Part shown: positions 1 through 8,774 of the stretch, piece by piece | Layout of the letters: each line of letters opens with the position of its first letter | Numbering within the stretch: the first letter of the stretch is position 1 | Origin: an uncultured Maribacter sp. | GTDB taxonomy: Bacteria > Bacteroidota > Bacteroidia > Flavobacteriales > Flavobacteriaceae | Assembly (NCBI RefSeq): GCF_947495965.1 | Contig: NZ_CANMBB010000002.1 | Span: forward strand, 496,001 to 560,000 | DNA length: 64,000 bases | Direction of reading: 5' to 3' | Notes under the pieces: model-generated | What the model was told of the DNA's origin: nothing | Seen by the model: only the letters and a program-made list of their open reading frames with translations | The model's database searches: none | Translations under genes and position numbers: made by a program

Positions 1-1988
1 TAATCGGTTCTTTGAATTGATCCTGCTGCATAAATATTATTCAAATAAAATGTTTGATCATCAAAATCGAAATCCCGTAACGTAAGAGATTCTCCGCCCC
101 CAGTATATTCTTCATAAGAGTGCCCAACAACTGCATTTATTTTTAAATTATCATTAACTGCCTTATCAAAACTCAACGTATTAGAAAACGATTGATTTGT
201 AAATCTATTATTTTGAATATTGGCATATCCTCTATTTAAACTAGTTGTTGAATTAAAAAGCCTTGAAATAGCGAGACCTCTATTTGTATTTGTTCTATCA
301 AAACCATACGTAAATTGATACTTTAAGTCATCTGTAAAATTAATAGATGCTTTAACATTTCCAAATAATTTTGTGGTCTCTGTATCATCATTGAAATAGT
401 CTAACAATGCTAATGGATTTCTCTCATTCTCTGATAACTGAACATATGCTCCATCTGGATTGGTAAAAGACTGCGTTGGATTCCATCTTAATGAAGACAA
501 TAATAAATCTCCTTCTGTTCCACTAGTTTCAGATAAAGCTGTTGCCTCACTTTCAATTTGTGAAGCTGTTAAATTAGCAGATATCTCTACAACATCGTCA
601 AAAAACTTTTGAGATACACTGGTATTCAATGTATATTTATCTAAACCTGTGTTTTTTATAACACCTTCTTGATTAAGAAGTCCTAAAGACACTCTATACT
701 TACCTTTTTCTGCCCCACCTGAATACGATAAATTATGTTCTTTAGTAATAGCAGTTCGTTTAATTTCATCAAAAGCATTTACACCTGAACCAATATCATT
801 AGTTGGATTAGCAGTAGCAAATTCTGAGGCACTTAAAAGATTATACTCATTGGCTACCTTTGAAACCGTAGTTGTATAAGAATAGTTAAGCTTACCTTCT
901 CCTCTTTTACCTGATTTAGTTGTAATTATTATTACACCATTTGCTGCACGTGAACCGTATATGGCAGTTGAAGAAGCATCTTTAAGTATTGAGATAGACT
1001 CAATATCATTAGAATTAATAAAATTCAAAGGGTTTTTTGCACTACTTTGTCCAAGTAAACTACCTGTACTAGTGCCTGGCGAGTTACTACCATCATTAAA
1101 TGGTACGCCATCAATAACATATAGCGGATTGTTACCAGACCTTACAGAAGAAGAACCTCTAATTCTTATGGTTGCACCTGATCCCGGCTCTCCACTAGCA
1201 GTAGTAACCTGAACACCTGCTGATCTACCTTGTAGTAATTGATCTGGCGATGTTACAACACCCTTATTAAAATCTTTTGTTGACACTACATCAACTGCTC
1301 CTGTAGCATCTTTTTTTGAAGAAGTACCGTAACCAATAACAACAACTTCATCAAGACTTGCTGCATCTTCTATAAGAGACACTGTTAAATTTGTTTGCCC
1401 ATTAACAGAAACATCTTTAGTTAAAAAACCCAAATAAGAGATCGTTAAAACAGCATTCTCATCTGCAACTGAAATTTTAAAATCACCATCAAAATCCGTC
1501 TGGCTACCATTATTTGTTCCCTTTTCTAAAATATTTGCTCCTGGCAAAGGTTCTCCATTACTATCTGTAATTTTTCCTGAAATTTCATGCCTTTGTTGGT
1601 TTACAATGACACTACTTTTAGGTTTCTCTTTTATAAGAACTGCATTACTATCTGTTACCACAATATTAAAATTTCCTTGTGATAAACTACGTTTTAGTAA
1701 GTCATTTGCACCTATTACACCTTTCTTAACATGTACTTTGGAGAAATCATCGAATAAACCATCTTCATAAAAAAATTTATAATCTGTCTGATTTTTGATT
1801 AGTTTAAACACCTCATCTACCGTTAGCGTTTTATTTTCCTTTATTTCTATTTTGGAATTTTGAGATAAAATGTTATTAGGAGTAAAAGCAAAAATGCTTG
1901 TGACGAATAAGAAAATAAATGTCCTCATAATAATCATTAAGAGTCGTTTTCTATGTGAAAAACGAGTATTAGTTAATTTAATTTCCAT
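1..1988 (-). CDS. SusC/RagA-family TonB-dependent outer membrane receptor, partial
   Basis: This gene runs off the left edge, so only about 662 N-terminal residues are seen. The order is a hydrophobic signal segment (about residues 16-36), a secretin/STN-like domain (about 50-105), a CarboxypepD_reg-like domain (about 120-195, with LPGANILEKGTNNGSQTDFDG) and a TonB plug (about 205-325, with VVVIGYGTSSKKDATGAV and YGSRAANGVIIITT), then the start of the barrel. SusC proteins import oligosaccharides across the outer membrane with a SusD partner, which would lie beyond the window. The STN domain is typical of receptors that signal to a FecR/ECF sigma pair, and such a pair lies directly upstream. 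The substrate is unknown. The ATG at 1986-1988 is the first in frame and opens a typical signal sequence. Confidence 0.93.
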   Translation of the reverse strand, partial: MEIKLTNTRFSHRKRLLMIIMRTFIFLFVTSIFAFTPNNILSQNSKIEIKENKTLTVDEVFKLIKNQTDYKFFYEDGLFDDFSKVHVKKGVIGANDLLKRSLSQGNFNIVVTDSNAVLIKEKPKSSVIVNQQRHEISGKITDSNGEPLPGANILEKGTNNGSQTDFDGDFKISVADENAVLTISYLGFLTKDVSVNGQTNLTVSLIEDAASLDEVVVIGYGTSSKKDATGAVDVVSTKDFNKGVVTSPDQLLQGRSAGVQVTTASGEPGSGATIRIRGSSSVRSGNNPLYVIDGVPFNDGSNSPGTSTGSLLGQSSAKNPLNFINSNDIESISILKDASSTAIYGSRAANGVIIITTKSGKRGEGKLNYSYTTTVSKVANEYNLLSASEFATANPTNDIGSGVNAFDEIKRTAITKEHNLSYSGGAEKGKYRVSLGLLNQEGVIKNTGLDKYTLNTSVSQKFFDDVVEISANLTASQIESEATALSETSGTEGDLLLSSLRWNPTQSFTNPDGAYVQLSENERNPLALLDYFNDDTETTKLFGNVKASINFTDDLKYQFTYGFDRTNTNRGLAISRLFNSTTSLNRGYANIQNNRFTNQSFSNTLSFDKAVNDNLKINAVVGHSYEEYTGGGESLTLRDFDFDDQTFYLNNIYAAGSIQRTD

Positions 1989-2184
1989 AAATTTGAGTGT
2001 TATTTAGTTAGTTATTTAGTTAATTAATTAAAAAATAATTCTAGGGGGTAAAGTCTTATACTTTTGTCGGTTAAACTTTATCCTCTTTTTTTGTGATAAT
2101 TGTTTTATTGCATAGGCTAAAAATTTTAGGTATTATTAATATTTTATTAAACTATATAAGAGACTAATAATTTTATCTCATTTT

Positions 2185-3354
2185 TTATTTTAACAATATT
2201 TTTTTGTCCTTTATTTCATAATTATTTATGGTACTAGATTTCATTATCAACAAAATTTCTTCAATACTTTGTTTTTTATCTAGAATACCATTGAATTTTA
2301 CGGATTTTAATTCAGGGTTTTCAAAAACTATATCAACATCATACCACCTTGATATTACTTTCATTATGTCTTTTAATGATTCTCCTTCAAAACTAAAAAT
2401 TCCTTTTTTCCACGAAATCTCAGCTTTAACATTAATTTCAGCAACTGTGATTCTATTATTTTCCGTGTTTAATTTTGATTGCTGATTTAAAATTAAGTTT
2501 TGTTTTGAAACACCATTTCCTATTGAGACTTTACCTTCTACCAGAGTGGTTAAAATGTTTGTCTCATCTTTATAGGCTTTGATATTAAATTCTGTACCTA
2601 TGACTTCAACTTCTTGAAATTGATTTAAAACTTTAAACTTAGAACCTTTATGATTTGAACTAGGAGATACATCGAAATAAGCTTCTCCATAAACAAGTTC
2701 TACTTTACGATCAAAACCTTCTATAAATGATACTGGATATTTTAGCTTAGATTCAGAATTCAGCCATATTTGAGTACCATCAGATAAGACAATATAAAAT
2801 TGACCTCCTCTTGGGATAGTCAGATAATTATATGCAATCTCAGATGAGTTAGAGTTTCTGTTTTTATAAATTATTTGTTCCCCATTACTATTTGCATTTT
2901 TTGCTTGGTATTTATTGTCTTTTCCTAACGTTACAACTGAACCATCTTCTAGGGTTAATACTGCTTTATTCGTGCCAGCCTCAATACTGCTGCTTGGTAG
3001 CACGGGAGTAGAATTTACTACAGGATCAATAGATTTTGAATTATTAAAACTGTTATTAAAGAAATAGCTTGCAGCAAAAACTCCAATGATTACAGCTGCA
3101 GCTGCATAGCTCCAATTATAGATTTTCTTTTTTTGTGATTTATGTTCTTGTGCTTTTGTGATTTTTAATATGTTTTCATGCATTCTATTTGCAACCGTTT
3201 CTTCCATGTCAGGAAAATCCTTTAGCAGTTTAGATACTTCCTCAATGGTTGGAACATCAGATAAATCTTTTGAATTTTTAAAATACACTATAATTTGCCG
3301 TAACTCATGCTCCGAACACTCACGCTTTATATATTTTTCAAATAGTTCTTTCAT
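2185..3354 (-). CDS. FecR-type anti-sigma factor with DUF4974 C-terminus
   Basis: This 389-residue inner membrane regulator has an N-terminal cytoplasmic part, one membrane span near residues 82-100 (SYAAAAVIIGVFAASYFF), a periplasmic FecR domain with the core LTIPRGGQFYIVLSDGTQIW (about 180-280), and a C-terminal DUF4974-like region. FecR proteins relay a signal from the STN domain of an outer membrane receptor to an ECF sigma factor. The order sigma, FecR, SusC on one strand supports this pairing. The architecture is the one common in Bacteroidota, longer than E. coli FecR. No key part appears missing. Confidence 0.92.
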   Translation of the reverse strand: MKELFEKYIKRECSEHELRQIIVYFKNSKDLSDVPTIEEVSKLLKDFPDMEETVANRMHENILKITKAQEHKSQKKKIYNWSYAAAAVIIGVFAASYFFNNSFNNSKSIDPVVNSTPVLPSSSIEAGTNKAVLTLEDGSVVTLGKDNKYQAKNANSNGEQIIYKNRNSNSSEIAYNYLTIPRGGQFYIVLSDGTQIWLNSESKLKYPVSFIEGFDRKVELVYGEAYFDVSPSSNHKGSKFKVLNQFQEVEVIGTEFNIKAYKDETNILTTLVEGKVSIGNGVSKQNLILNQQSKLNTENNRITVAEINVKAEISWKKGIFSFEGESLKDIMKVISRWYDVDIVFENPELKSVKFNGILDKKQSIEEILLIMKSSTINNYEIKDKKILLK

Positions 3355-3537
3355 TTCAGTTAACTTTTATTATTTACATGAGGGGTATCTTCTCTAATTA
3401 TACTCTTGAGATGTTCTAGAGTACCATTGAATATTTGTTTTTTTTTAAATTAAAAATTTAATCTTTAAAAAAAACACTATAAACCCAATAGAAATAGCAG
3501 TTTAAGGTATTTATCTTGTATTTGTTGAAAAATTGAT

Positions 3538-4131
3538 TTACACCCAGTCCTTAAGAAATAATAGCAAGACTAGAGCTATATCACGATTATGTAACAAAAA
3601 ATTACGAAGGGTTTCTAATGCCATACTCATTTGATTGCGCACGGTATTTGGAGAGAGACCTAGTTCTTTAGCTATTTCTTCATAGCTTTTTCCATCGTTT
3701 CGAGACATTTCGAAAATTATTCGCCTTCTAGGAGTTAGTAAATTTAATGCGTCTTGTTTTATTTTTTCTAATTCTGTCTCGCGAATATAAACATCTGTTG
3801 TGTTAGCATATTTTTGACTCTTATAAAAAATTTCTTCTCTTAACTTTCGATTATTAGCTGCCTTTTTAAGAAAGGAAATAGTTTTGTTCCGGGTAATTGT
3901 AAACAGATAAGATTTAATAGATAATTCAGGATTTAAAGTTTTCCTCTTTTGCCATACTATTAGAAACACATCTTGAACGATTTCTTCTGCATAAGTTTTA
4001 GAAAATAGCATACTTAAACTAAACCTATACAAATCGTTTCGATACGTATCAAATAATTTACGAAAGGCTTTTTCATTTCCTTCTATAATCTGTTCAATTA
4101 AGAGTTTTTCGATATGTATGCCTTTATCCAT
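3538..4131 (-). CDS. ECF RNA polymerase sigma factor (FecI-like)
   Basis: This 197-residue protein has sigma region 2 (about residues 25-95, with YAEEIVQDVFLIVWQKR) and region 4 (about 130-180, with GKSYEEIAKELGLSPNTVRN). Bacteroidota sigma-70 family 1 ECF factors of this size sit upstream of FecR and SusC genes and switch on the receptor operon when the substrate is sensed. The hydrophobic C-terminal tail (DIALVLLLFLKDWV) is common in this group. It is the first gene of the minus-strand set that continues to the left edge of the window. Confidence 0.92.
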   Translation of the reverse strand: MDKGIHIEKLLIEQIIEGNEKAFRKLFDTYRNDLYRFSLSMLFSKTYAEEIVQDVFLIVWQKRKTLNPELSIKSYLFTITRNKTISFLKKAANNRKLREEIFYKSQKYANTTDVYIRETELEKIKQDALNLLTPRRRIIFEMSRNDGKSYEEIAKELGLSPNTVRNQMSMALETLRNFLLHNRDIALVLLLFLKDWV

Positions 4132-4330
4132 TACTATTTTCTTAGTAGATATCTAAATTATTAATTAAATAATTTTTATTGCCTTAAATTAAGATATTAT
4201 TAATATAAGGTATTATTAACAAATAATGCTCAATATTAAGCAATTTTTATTAATTTTTAATAAATGAAATGAATAAACTCTATTAAGAGGTGTTTAAAAG
4301 CTGTTTCAGAAGAAAACGAGATTTAAAAAA

Positions 4331-4617
4331 GGTGGTGAGCATCTTCTGTCTGAGCGACAAGAAAAATTTAGGTTTATAAAATATCATAAATTTAAGTTTT
4401 CAGTCGAGAAGATGTGTCTAGTATTAAAAGTAAGTACCAGTGGTTATTACATTTAGTTAAAAGCTAAAACATCAAAACTTTGGCTATGTAATCAGAAGCT
4501 ATCGGAACTCATTACTACTATTTTTAAAGATAGTTCTGAAAGTTATGGAGGACCAAGAATAAAAACGGCACTACAAAAATTAGGTATTATATTTCTAAAC
4601 CTAGAGTAGCTAGGTTA
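4331..4617 (+). pseudogene. IS3-family transposase (orfB N-terminal region) remnant
   Basis: Translation from 4331 gives a typical IS3 orfB start: EKFRFIKYHKFKFSVEKMC, then a VSTSGYY helix-turn-helix segment, then SYGGPRIKTALQKLG. An in-frame TAG lies at 4454-4456 and a frameshift near 4590 moves ISKPRVARL into another frame. After RL the homology to IS3 stops and an unrelated IS6-like piece begins. There is no DDE core from IS3 and no terminal inverted repeats were found. This is a dead fragment. Confidence 0.75.
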
Positions 4618-4737
4618 GATTAAACCTACATTAAAATTTCTGGTAAAGAACGATTCTTATATAGAGCTCTTTACAAACAAGAAAATACTATAGACTTCCT
4701 ATTAACAAAAGAAAGAAATCAATTTTACAGAAAATGA
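4618..4737 (+). pseudogene. IS6-like (DDE) transposase internal fragment
   Basis: The frame reads D, stop, TYIKISGKERFLYRALYKQ then ENTIDFLLTKERN. This matches the DETYIKV...YLYRAVDK...NTVDFLLT block of IS6/IS26-type transposases. The TAA at 4621-4623 stands where family members have Glu (GAA), so it looks like a nonsense change. About 40 codons remain, directly joined to the IS3 piece on the left and to a Fic fragment on the right. It cannot encode an active transposase. Confidence 0.68.
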
Positions 4738-5041
4738 AAATTTGGAAGCATGGGTAATTTATATGCTTGAAATGATAGATTTTACTGCAAATAAAGGCTT
4801 AAAGCGTTTAAAGAATGTAACAGCAATTATGAAGATTATTACTGAAGAGGTAAAAGCAACAAAACCCAGGGTATACTCTAAAGAACTTATAGAAATCTTA
4901 TTTAGATTGCCATATACAAAACGTCAATTTTTAATTGATGCAGTATTAGGTACTCCGAAAACTGTTGGTAATTATCTCATGGAATTAGAGTATGCAGGTT
5001 TTTTAATTTCTGAAAAAGTAGGTGCCAAAAAATATACTTAA
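4724..5041 (+). pseudogene. Fic-family protein, C-terminal fragment
   Basis: The frame is open from about 4724 (TENENLEAWVIYMLEMIDFT) and a TTG at 4742 could only give a 99-residue product. The sequence matches the region after the Fic core: a helical linker followed by a winged helix (YSKELIEILFRLPYTKRQFL, then a TPKTVGNYLMELEYAGFL helix-turn-helix). The catalytic HPFxxGNGR motif is absent because the 5' part is lost. The upstream end is fused to transposase debris, which suggests deletion by an insertion element. It is distinct from the intact Fic gene at 8775-9899. Confidence 0.7.
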
Positions 5042-5263
5042 ACCATCATTTAATGGCCGTTTCAGAGAAAGATTAATATATCTATTTCACGAGGCAAAAT
5101 GACACTGAATTTGTAGAATATAATGAAGTTTGATGTCAGTCACAGGTTGAGAGAAGAATTACAACAATTGAATATTTACAATCTGTTATCAAGGTGCGTA
5201 ATTCGGTGCTTAATCTGATAATAAAACATATAAATAACTAATAATCAACACATTAAAAACAGA
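5042..5263. other. non-coding stretch without recognised gene
   Basis: All frames are broken by stops. Short stretches such as RRITTIEYLQSV can be read but have no clear family. It probably holds further debris of the same decayed island. Confidence 0.4.
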
Positions 5264-5286
5264 GTTCTAGTTCCTCTTTCTCCGCA
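5264..5286 (+). other. possible tRNA-Ser 3' end remnant (attachment-site scar)
   Basis: The 23 bases GTTCTAGTTCCTCTTTCTCC plus GCA resemble the T-arm and acceptor 3' strand of bacterial tRNA-Ser (GTTCGAATCCCTCTCTCTCC plus GCA), with a few changes. No 5' half of a tRNA is present upstream. Integrative elements often leave such partial tRNA 3' ends at one boundary. The match is short, so this is a suggestion from sequence resemblance. Confidence 0.35.
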
Positions 5287-5287
5287 C

Positions 5288-5337
5288 AAAAAAACCTTAA
5301 CTATCTATTATAGATATTGTTAAGGTTTTTTGTTTTT
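5288..5337 (+). terminator. rho-independent terminator
   Basis: A perfect 13-bp stem (AAAAAACCTTAAC with GTTAAGGTTTTTT) encloses an A/T loop and is followed by more T residues. It directly follows the possible tRNA-Ser 3' end, the position where a tRNA terminator would stand. As the stem is A-rich on its left side it could act on both strands. Confidence 0.75.
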
Positions 5338-5541
5338 AATAATTGTACGATTTTTGTACGGTAAAGTGAATTTAAAAAAGTTCTTATTCGTTTTATTTTT
5401 TTACTTCAAGTACCTAATAAGTTAATATAAGTATTGTCTATATCACTCTAAATAATTGTACATAATAGTGACTCTCTGCTTAACATTCTGATGTGAAACT
5501 TAAAAAATTTACTAAATTTAACACTATTTTTAATACATTTT

Positions 5542-6471
5542 ATGCAGCCTATTTTTACTCAAAATTTTCTCTCTCATTATTTAAATGAGTTTAAATTATC
5601 CAACGTTCCAAATATAAAATATATAAGAAGTGTTATTTCGAATTTAACTAAAGAACTTAAATCAGGAAAACTTGAAAGTCTTAAAGAAGAAGAATTTAAA
5701 TCCCGTTTTTTAAATGAAGTTTTTGGTGATGTCTTAGGGTATAATTATGGTAATTCGAGCTTTTGGACTCTTAGAGAAGAGGTTAAGACAAAAATTGATG
5801 GCTCTAAGCCCGATGGGGCATTAGGTTTTTTTTCTATAGATAAAACTAAAGACGATGTTAGAGCCGTAATAGAAATTAAAAATGCACTTACTAAACTTGA
5901 TGAGAAGCAAAAAAGAACAGATTCTAAATCTCCAATAAGTCAGGCTTTCGAGTATTCGAGTAAAATGGGAGAAAATTGTAGATGGGTAATTGTTTCTAAC
6001 TTTAAAGAAATCCGATTTTACTCATCTAAATTCCAAGGTAAATATCAATGTTATAATCTAAACGAATTGTCAAATGAAGAAAATCTAAAAGAGATTTTAT
6101 TTCTTTTTCATAAAGATAAATTTATAAAAAAACATTCAAAATCAAGTACCGATAATCTCTATAAAACAAATTCTTTAAACTTAAAAGAGAACGAAAAACC
6201 TAAACATATAGTTGATGAAATTTATTCTTCGCTATATAGGTTTAAAGGCTTAAATTATGTCGACCCAATTTATATAGCAAACATCAAACCTTTCAATATT
6301 TTAGATGAATACGTATGGCACTTTGAAAATGGAAACTTGGTAACCATAAACCCTAAAATATTTAAATTATTTAACGAACTAGATTTCGAGAAAGGTTTAA
6401 TAAAAATTTCCAAAAAACTTAAGCAAGAACTTAAAGAGAGTAAAGTAATTGAGTATGAAGATAAACTATAA
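5542..6471 (+). CDS. PD-(D/E)XK nuclease-like N-terminal half of an interrupted protein
   Basis: This 309-residue frame resembles the N-terminal nuclease domain of type IIG/type I restriction enzymes. The visible motif is PDG at residues 90-92 followed by the beta strand AVIEIKNAL with E111-x-K113, then SQAFEYSSKM and WVIVSNFKEIRFYSS. These fit a PD-(D/E)XK fold. The frame ends at TAA (6469-6471) after EYEDKL, but the same frame stays open without another stop to 8415. The neighbouring residues (EDKL, stop, WCIRFLNH) read smoothly across the stop, so a Glu codon GAA may have become TAA. No methylase domain follows, unlike in type IIG enzymes. A role in DNA defence is an inference. Confidence 0.7.
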   Translation: MQPIFTQNFLSHYLNEFKLSNVPNIKYIRSVISNLTKELKSGKLESLKEEEFKSRFLNEVFGDVLGYNYGNSSFWTLREEVKTKIDGSKPDGALGFFSIDKTKDDVRAVIEIKNALTKLDEKQKRTDSKSPISQAFEYSSKMGENCRWVIVSNFKEIRFYSSKFQGKYQCYNLNELSNEENLKEILFLFHKDKFIKKHSKSSTDNLYKTNSLNLKENEKPKHIVDEIYSSLYRFKGLNYVDPIYIANIKPFNILDEYVWHFENGNLVTINPKIFKLFNELDFEKGLIKISKKLKQELKESKVIEYEDKL

Positions 6472-6690
6472 TGGTGTATTAGATTTTTAAATCATTCTCA
6501 AATAAATGAAATTAGCTGTGTTGAGGACTATAACAAAGTTATTCTTAAGAAATCTAGGACTTTAGGTTTTTCTCACAAATATCATTTTACTCCGTCTGCA
6601 AAAGATGGATTTACAAAAAGTATTAATATCTTAAAGTACACAACTTGCGATTGTATTGCTTGTAATTTTAAGAATTTTAGATTCAAACAC

Positions 6691-8415
6691 TTGTTAGGTA
6701 AATTAAAAGTAGCACAGTATAATGAAGATTATCAAACATTGGAATATGCTTATGGTAATTATCTTGTATCCACAAATAACTTTAAAAGTTCATATAATAT
6801 TTATAAAAAAATTAGTGATAAAACTAAATTCAAAGAAGGTCAAGAAATAGAATATTTTTTAGCAAAATTAAACATGAAGTATCTTCATAATTTAGTTATG
6901 GAAGATGAAAGTTTGGCAGATAGTTTTGAAATCAAGCAAGAAGCAAGAAACATTGACCTTAATAAGATACTTTACGAAGAAATTGAATATAGTATAAGCG
7001 ACGATGTTAGAAACTATTTGTTAAAAATTAAAGATGAAAAATTATTAATTTCCACTAAATCAAAAGTTGACGAACTAGTAAACAAAATAATTGATTTAAA
7101 AATTTATTGCGAAAACCAAACCACAGAATTTCAAAGTACAGATTACATACAGGAGCTAGCAAATTGCTATAACAAACTTCAAATTCACCTTAATAAAAAC
7201 TGGATTATTTATAATGTTTATCATGAATTTAGGTTACTCTCAGCACAAGTTTTTAAAGGCTTTATCAAAAGTTATTTAACTAAAGAATATGGATTAACTT
7301 CTTTTAATTCATATTTTTTAACTCAGTTTATTTTATGTGTTAATTATCAAGAATTTCAAAAAATACTATCTGAAGTCGAGACTATAAAATTAGATGAAGC
7401 TTCTGAGCATGAAATAGTCGAAAGAATTTCTAATTTATTTGAATCATACACAGAAAGAGGGATATTTCCTCACCCATATAAAAACAAACTACTTGAAGAA
7501 TCTTTAATTGATTTCCAATTTAAAGACTATTATAAAACTATAATAACAAATACATTTACTTTATTATCAAAAATTGAAATTACTTCAAATTCATTTAATT
7601 CACTTTCTAATATAATAATAGATTTTATAAGTATTGAAGATGTTCTACCTTGGTACAGCATAAAAGAATTTTCAAAATATCTTTATAAAAAAGGAAACAG
7701 ATTCTCATCAGAAAATTTGAATAAAGTATTAAAAATAGCAATTGAAAGGGATTTACCTGATAACAATAAATATGATGATTTAATTAGAGTTATTTCTAAA
7801 ACTATACATAAGTTTCATCCTGATGACAAAATAAAAAACAAGCAGCTAATAAAAAGAGCAATAGGCAATGTTAGTTTAACCTATAAATGGAAAAACATAT
7901 CACATTTATTATTGATTACCGATGAAGCTTGTAGTAAAATTTTAAATAAAGAACTAGAGGAAGTACTAGATGAAAACTGGGAGTTCAGTCTTTATGACCA
8001 CTTAATCAGAAAAAAATTATATAATTATAAAAACAAAGAGTACTTCAAGAAATATGTTTCAGAAATAATTAATCAAAAAGAAATAGGATTTACAGGAAAA
8101 TTCAAAAATGGCAAGCCTATTTTTAAAGGCTTCATGTTCTATAACTTTGTTATCCTACTAAACATTTTAAATTTTGATAGAGAGGAAAATATTTTAAACG
8201 AATTTACAAATATCTCTGAATTTGAAAAGTGGTTATTGCGTCCAAAAAAATACGACTACAGTAATTTTGATACGAAATGGATAATTGCATCACAAAACGC
8301 ATATATTCTGAATAATCTAAGAGGCATAGATGATTTAACAAAAGTGATAGAAGCCGAATTAAAAAATAAATTCAATCCCGTTATCGCTAAAACATTTTAC
8401 AATAATTTACTCTAA
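6691..8415 (+). CDS. helical-repeat C-terminal half of the interrupted nuclease protein
   Basis: The frame is open from 6472, in phase with the gene ending at 6471; the first credible internal start is TTG at 6691. The full open part begins WCIRFLNHSQINEI and carries a CxCxxC motif (CDCIAC, residues 369-374 of the joined protein) about 50 residues later, outside the TTG start. The rest is strongly alpha-helical with TPR-like features (AYGNYLVSTNNFKSSYNIYKK). I recall a similar CxCxxC-plus-helical region in bacterial SIR2-type defence proteins, but this cannot be checked here. It may be a pseudogene half, or a separate product if translation restarts. Confidence 0.6.
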   Translation: MLGKLKVAQYNEDYQTLEYAYGNYLVSTNNFKSSYNIYKKISDKTKFKEGQEIEYFLAKLNMKYLHNLVMEDESLADSFEIKQEARNIDLNKILYEEIEYSISDDVRNYLLKIKDEKLLISTKSKVDELVNKIIDLKIYCENQTTEFQSTDYIQELANCYNKLQIHLNKNWIIYNVYHEFRLLSAQVFKGFIKSYLTKEYGLTSFNSYFLTQFILCVNYQEFQKILSEVETIKLDEASEHEIVERISNLFESYTERGIFPHPYKNKLLEESLIDFQFKDYYKTIITNTFTLLSKIEITSNSFNSLSNIIIDFISIEDVLPWYSIKEFSKYLYKKGNRFSSENLNKVLKIAIERDLPDNNKYDDLIRVISKTIHKFHPDDKIKNKQLIKRAIGNVSLTYKWKNISHLLLITDEACSKILNKELEEVLDENWEFSLYDHLIRKKLYNYKNKEYFKKYVSEIINQKEIGFTGKFKNGKPIFKGFMFYNFVILLNILNFDREENILNEFTNISEFEKWLLRPKKYDYSNFDTKWIIASQNAYILNNLRGIDDLTKVIEAELKNKFNPVIAKTFYNNLL

Positions 8416-8428
8416 AGGTTTATTATAT

Positions 8429-8663
8429 ATGTATAGATATAAAATTCAATTCTTAACTCTTAAAAAGGAAATTGGTTATATTATAAAATCTTCCAATAGA
8501 AATGAAGTAGAAGAAGTTGCTAGAGAATTAACAAGCATTTACGATTGATACAGAGCGTTTAGAATATCTTTTTAAGGAATATGAAAAAATGATTACCAAA
8601 AACACCTTATTAGAAAAACCTAAAAAGGCACGTAAAAGAGAAAGCTTAATATTTTTACAATAA
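8429..8663 (+). other. two short ORF remnants, family unknown
   Basis: A 39-codon frame starts at ATG 8429 (MYRYKIQFLTLKKEIGY...) and stops at 8546-8548. A second frame, open from 8535 to the TAA at 8661-8663, reads AFTIDTERLEYLFKEYEKMI and a basic tail (KKARKRES). The second has no start of its own before ATG 8589 and looks like the end of a longer lost gene. Neither was recognised. Confidence 0.35.
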
Positions 8664-8679
8664 CGAAAGTGCTATTGTA
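8656..8679 (+). promoter_or_regulatory. inverted repeat operator copy 1 upstream of fic
   Basis: TACAATA, 10 bases, TATTGTA: a perfect 7-bp inverted repeat. It is the first of three copies starting exactly 40 bases apart (8656, 8696, 8736), all with the same 10-base spacer and the shared left context TTTTACAATAAC. Such an array fits a dimeric repressor or autoregulator site. Confidence 0.65.
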
Positions 8680-8695
8680 TATTTTACACATATTT

Positions 8696-8719
8696 TACAA
8701 TAACTCATGTTTTAATGTA
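8696..8719 (+). promoter_or_regulatory. inverted repeat operator copy 2 upstream of fic
   Basis: TACAATA, 10 bases, TAATGTA: the same repeat with one mismatch in the right arm. It starts 40 bases after copy 1. Confidence 0.62.
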
Positions 8720-8735
8720 TTTTTTTTTGTTTTTT

Positions 8736-8759
8736 TACAATAACAAAAACCGTATTGCA
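8736..8759 (+). promoter_or_regulatory. inverted repeat operator copy 3 upstream of fic
   Basis: TACAATA, 10 bases, TATTGCA: the same repeat with one mismatch. It starts 40 bases after copy 2 and ends 15 bases before the likely ATG of the Fic gene, so a bound protein could block transcription or translation start. Confidence 0.62.
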
Positions 8760-8774
8760 AATTTAAACCAACTT

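Noticed and set aside
961-1212. 83-codon open frame on the plus strand
   Set aside because: It lies inside the SusC gene on the other strand and has no family resemblance.
6469-6471. TAA as a recoded or read-through codon
   Set aside because: No bacterial mechanism for TAA recoding is known in this group and there is no supporting element; a nonsense change or sequencing error is simpler.
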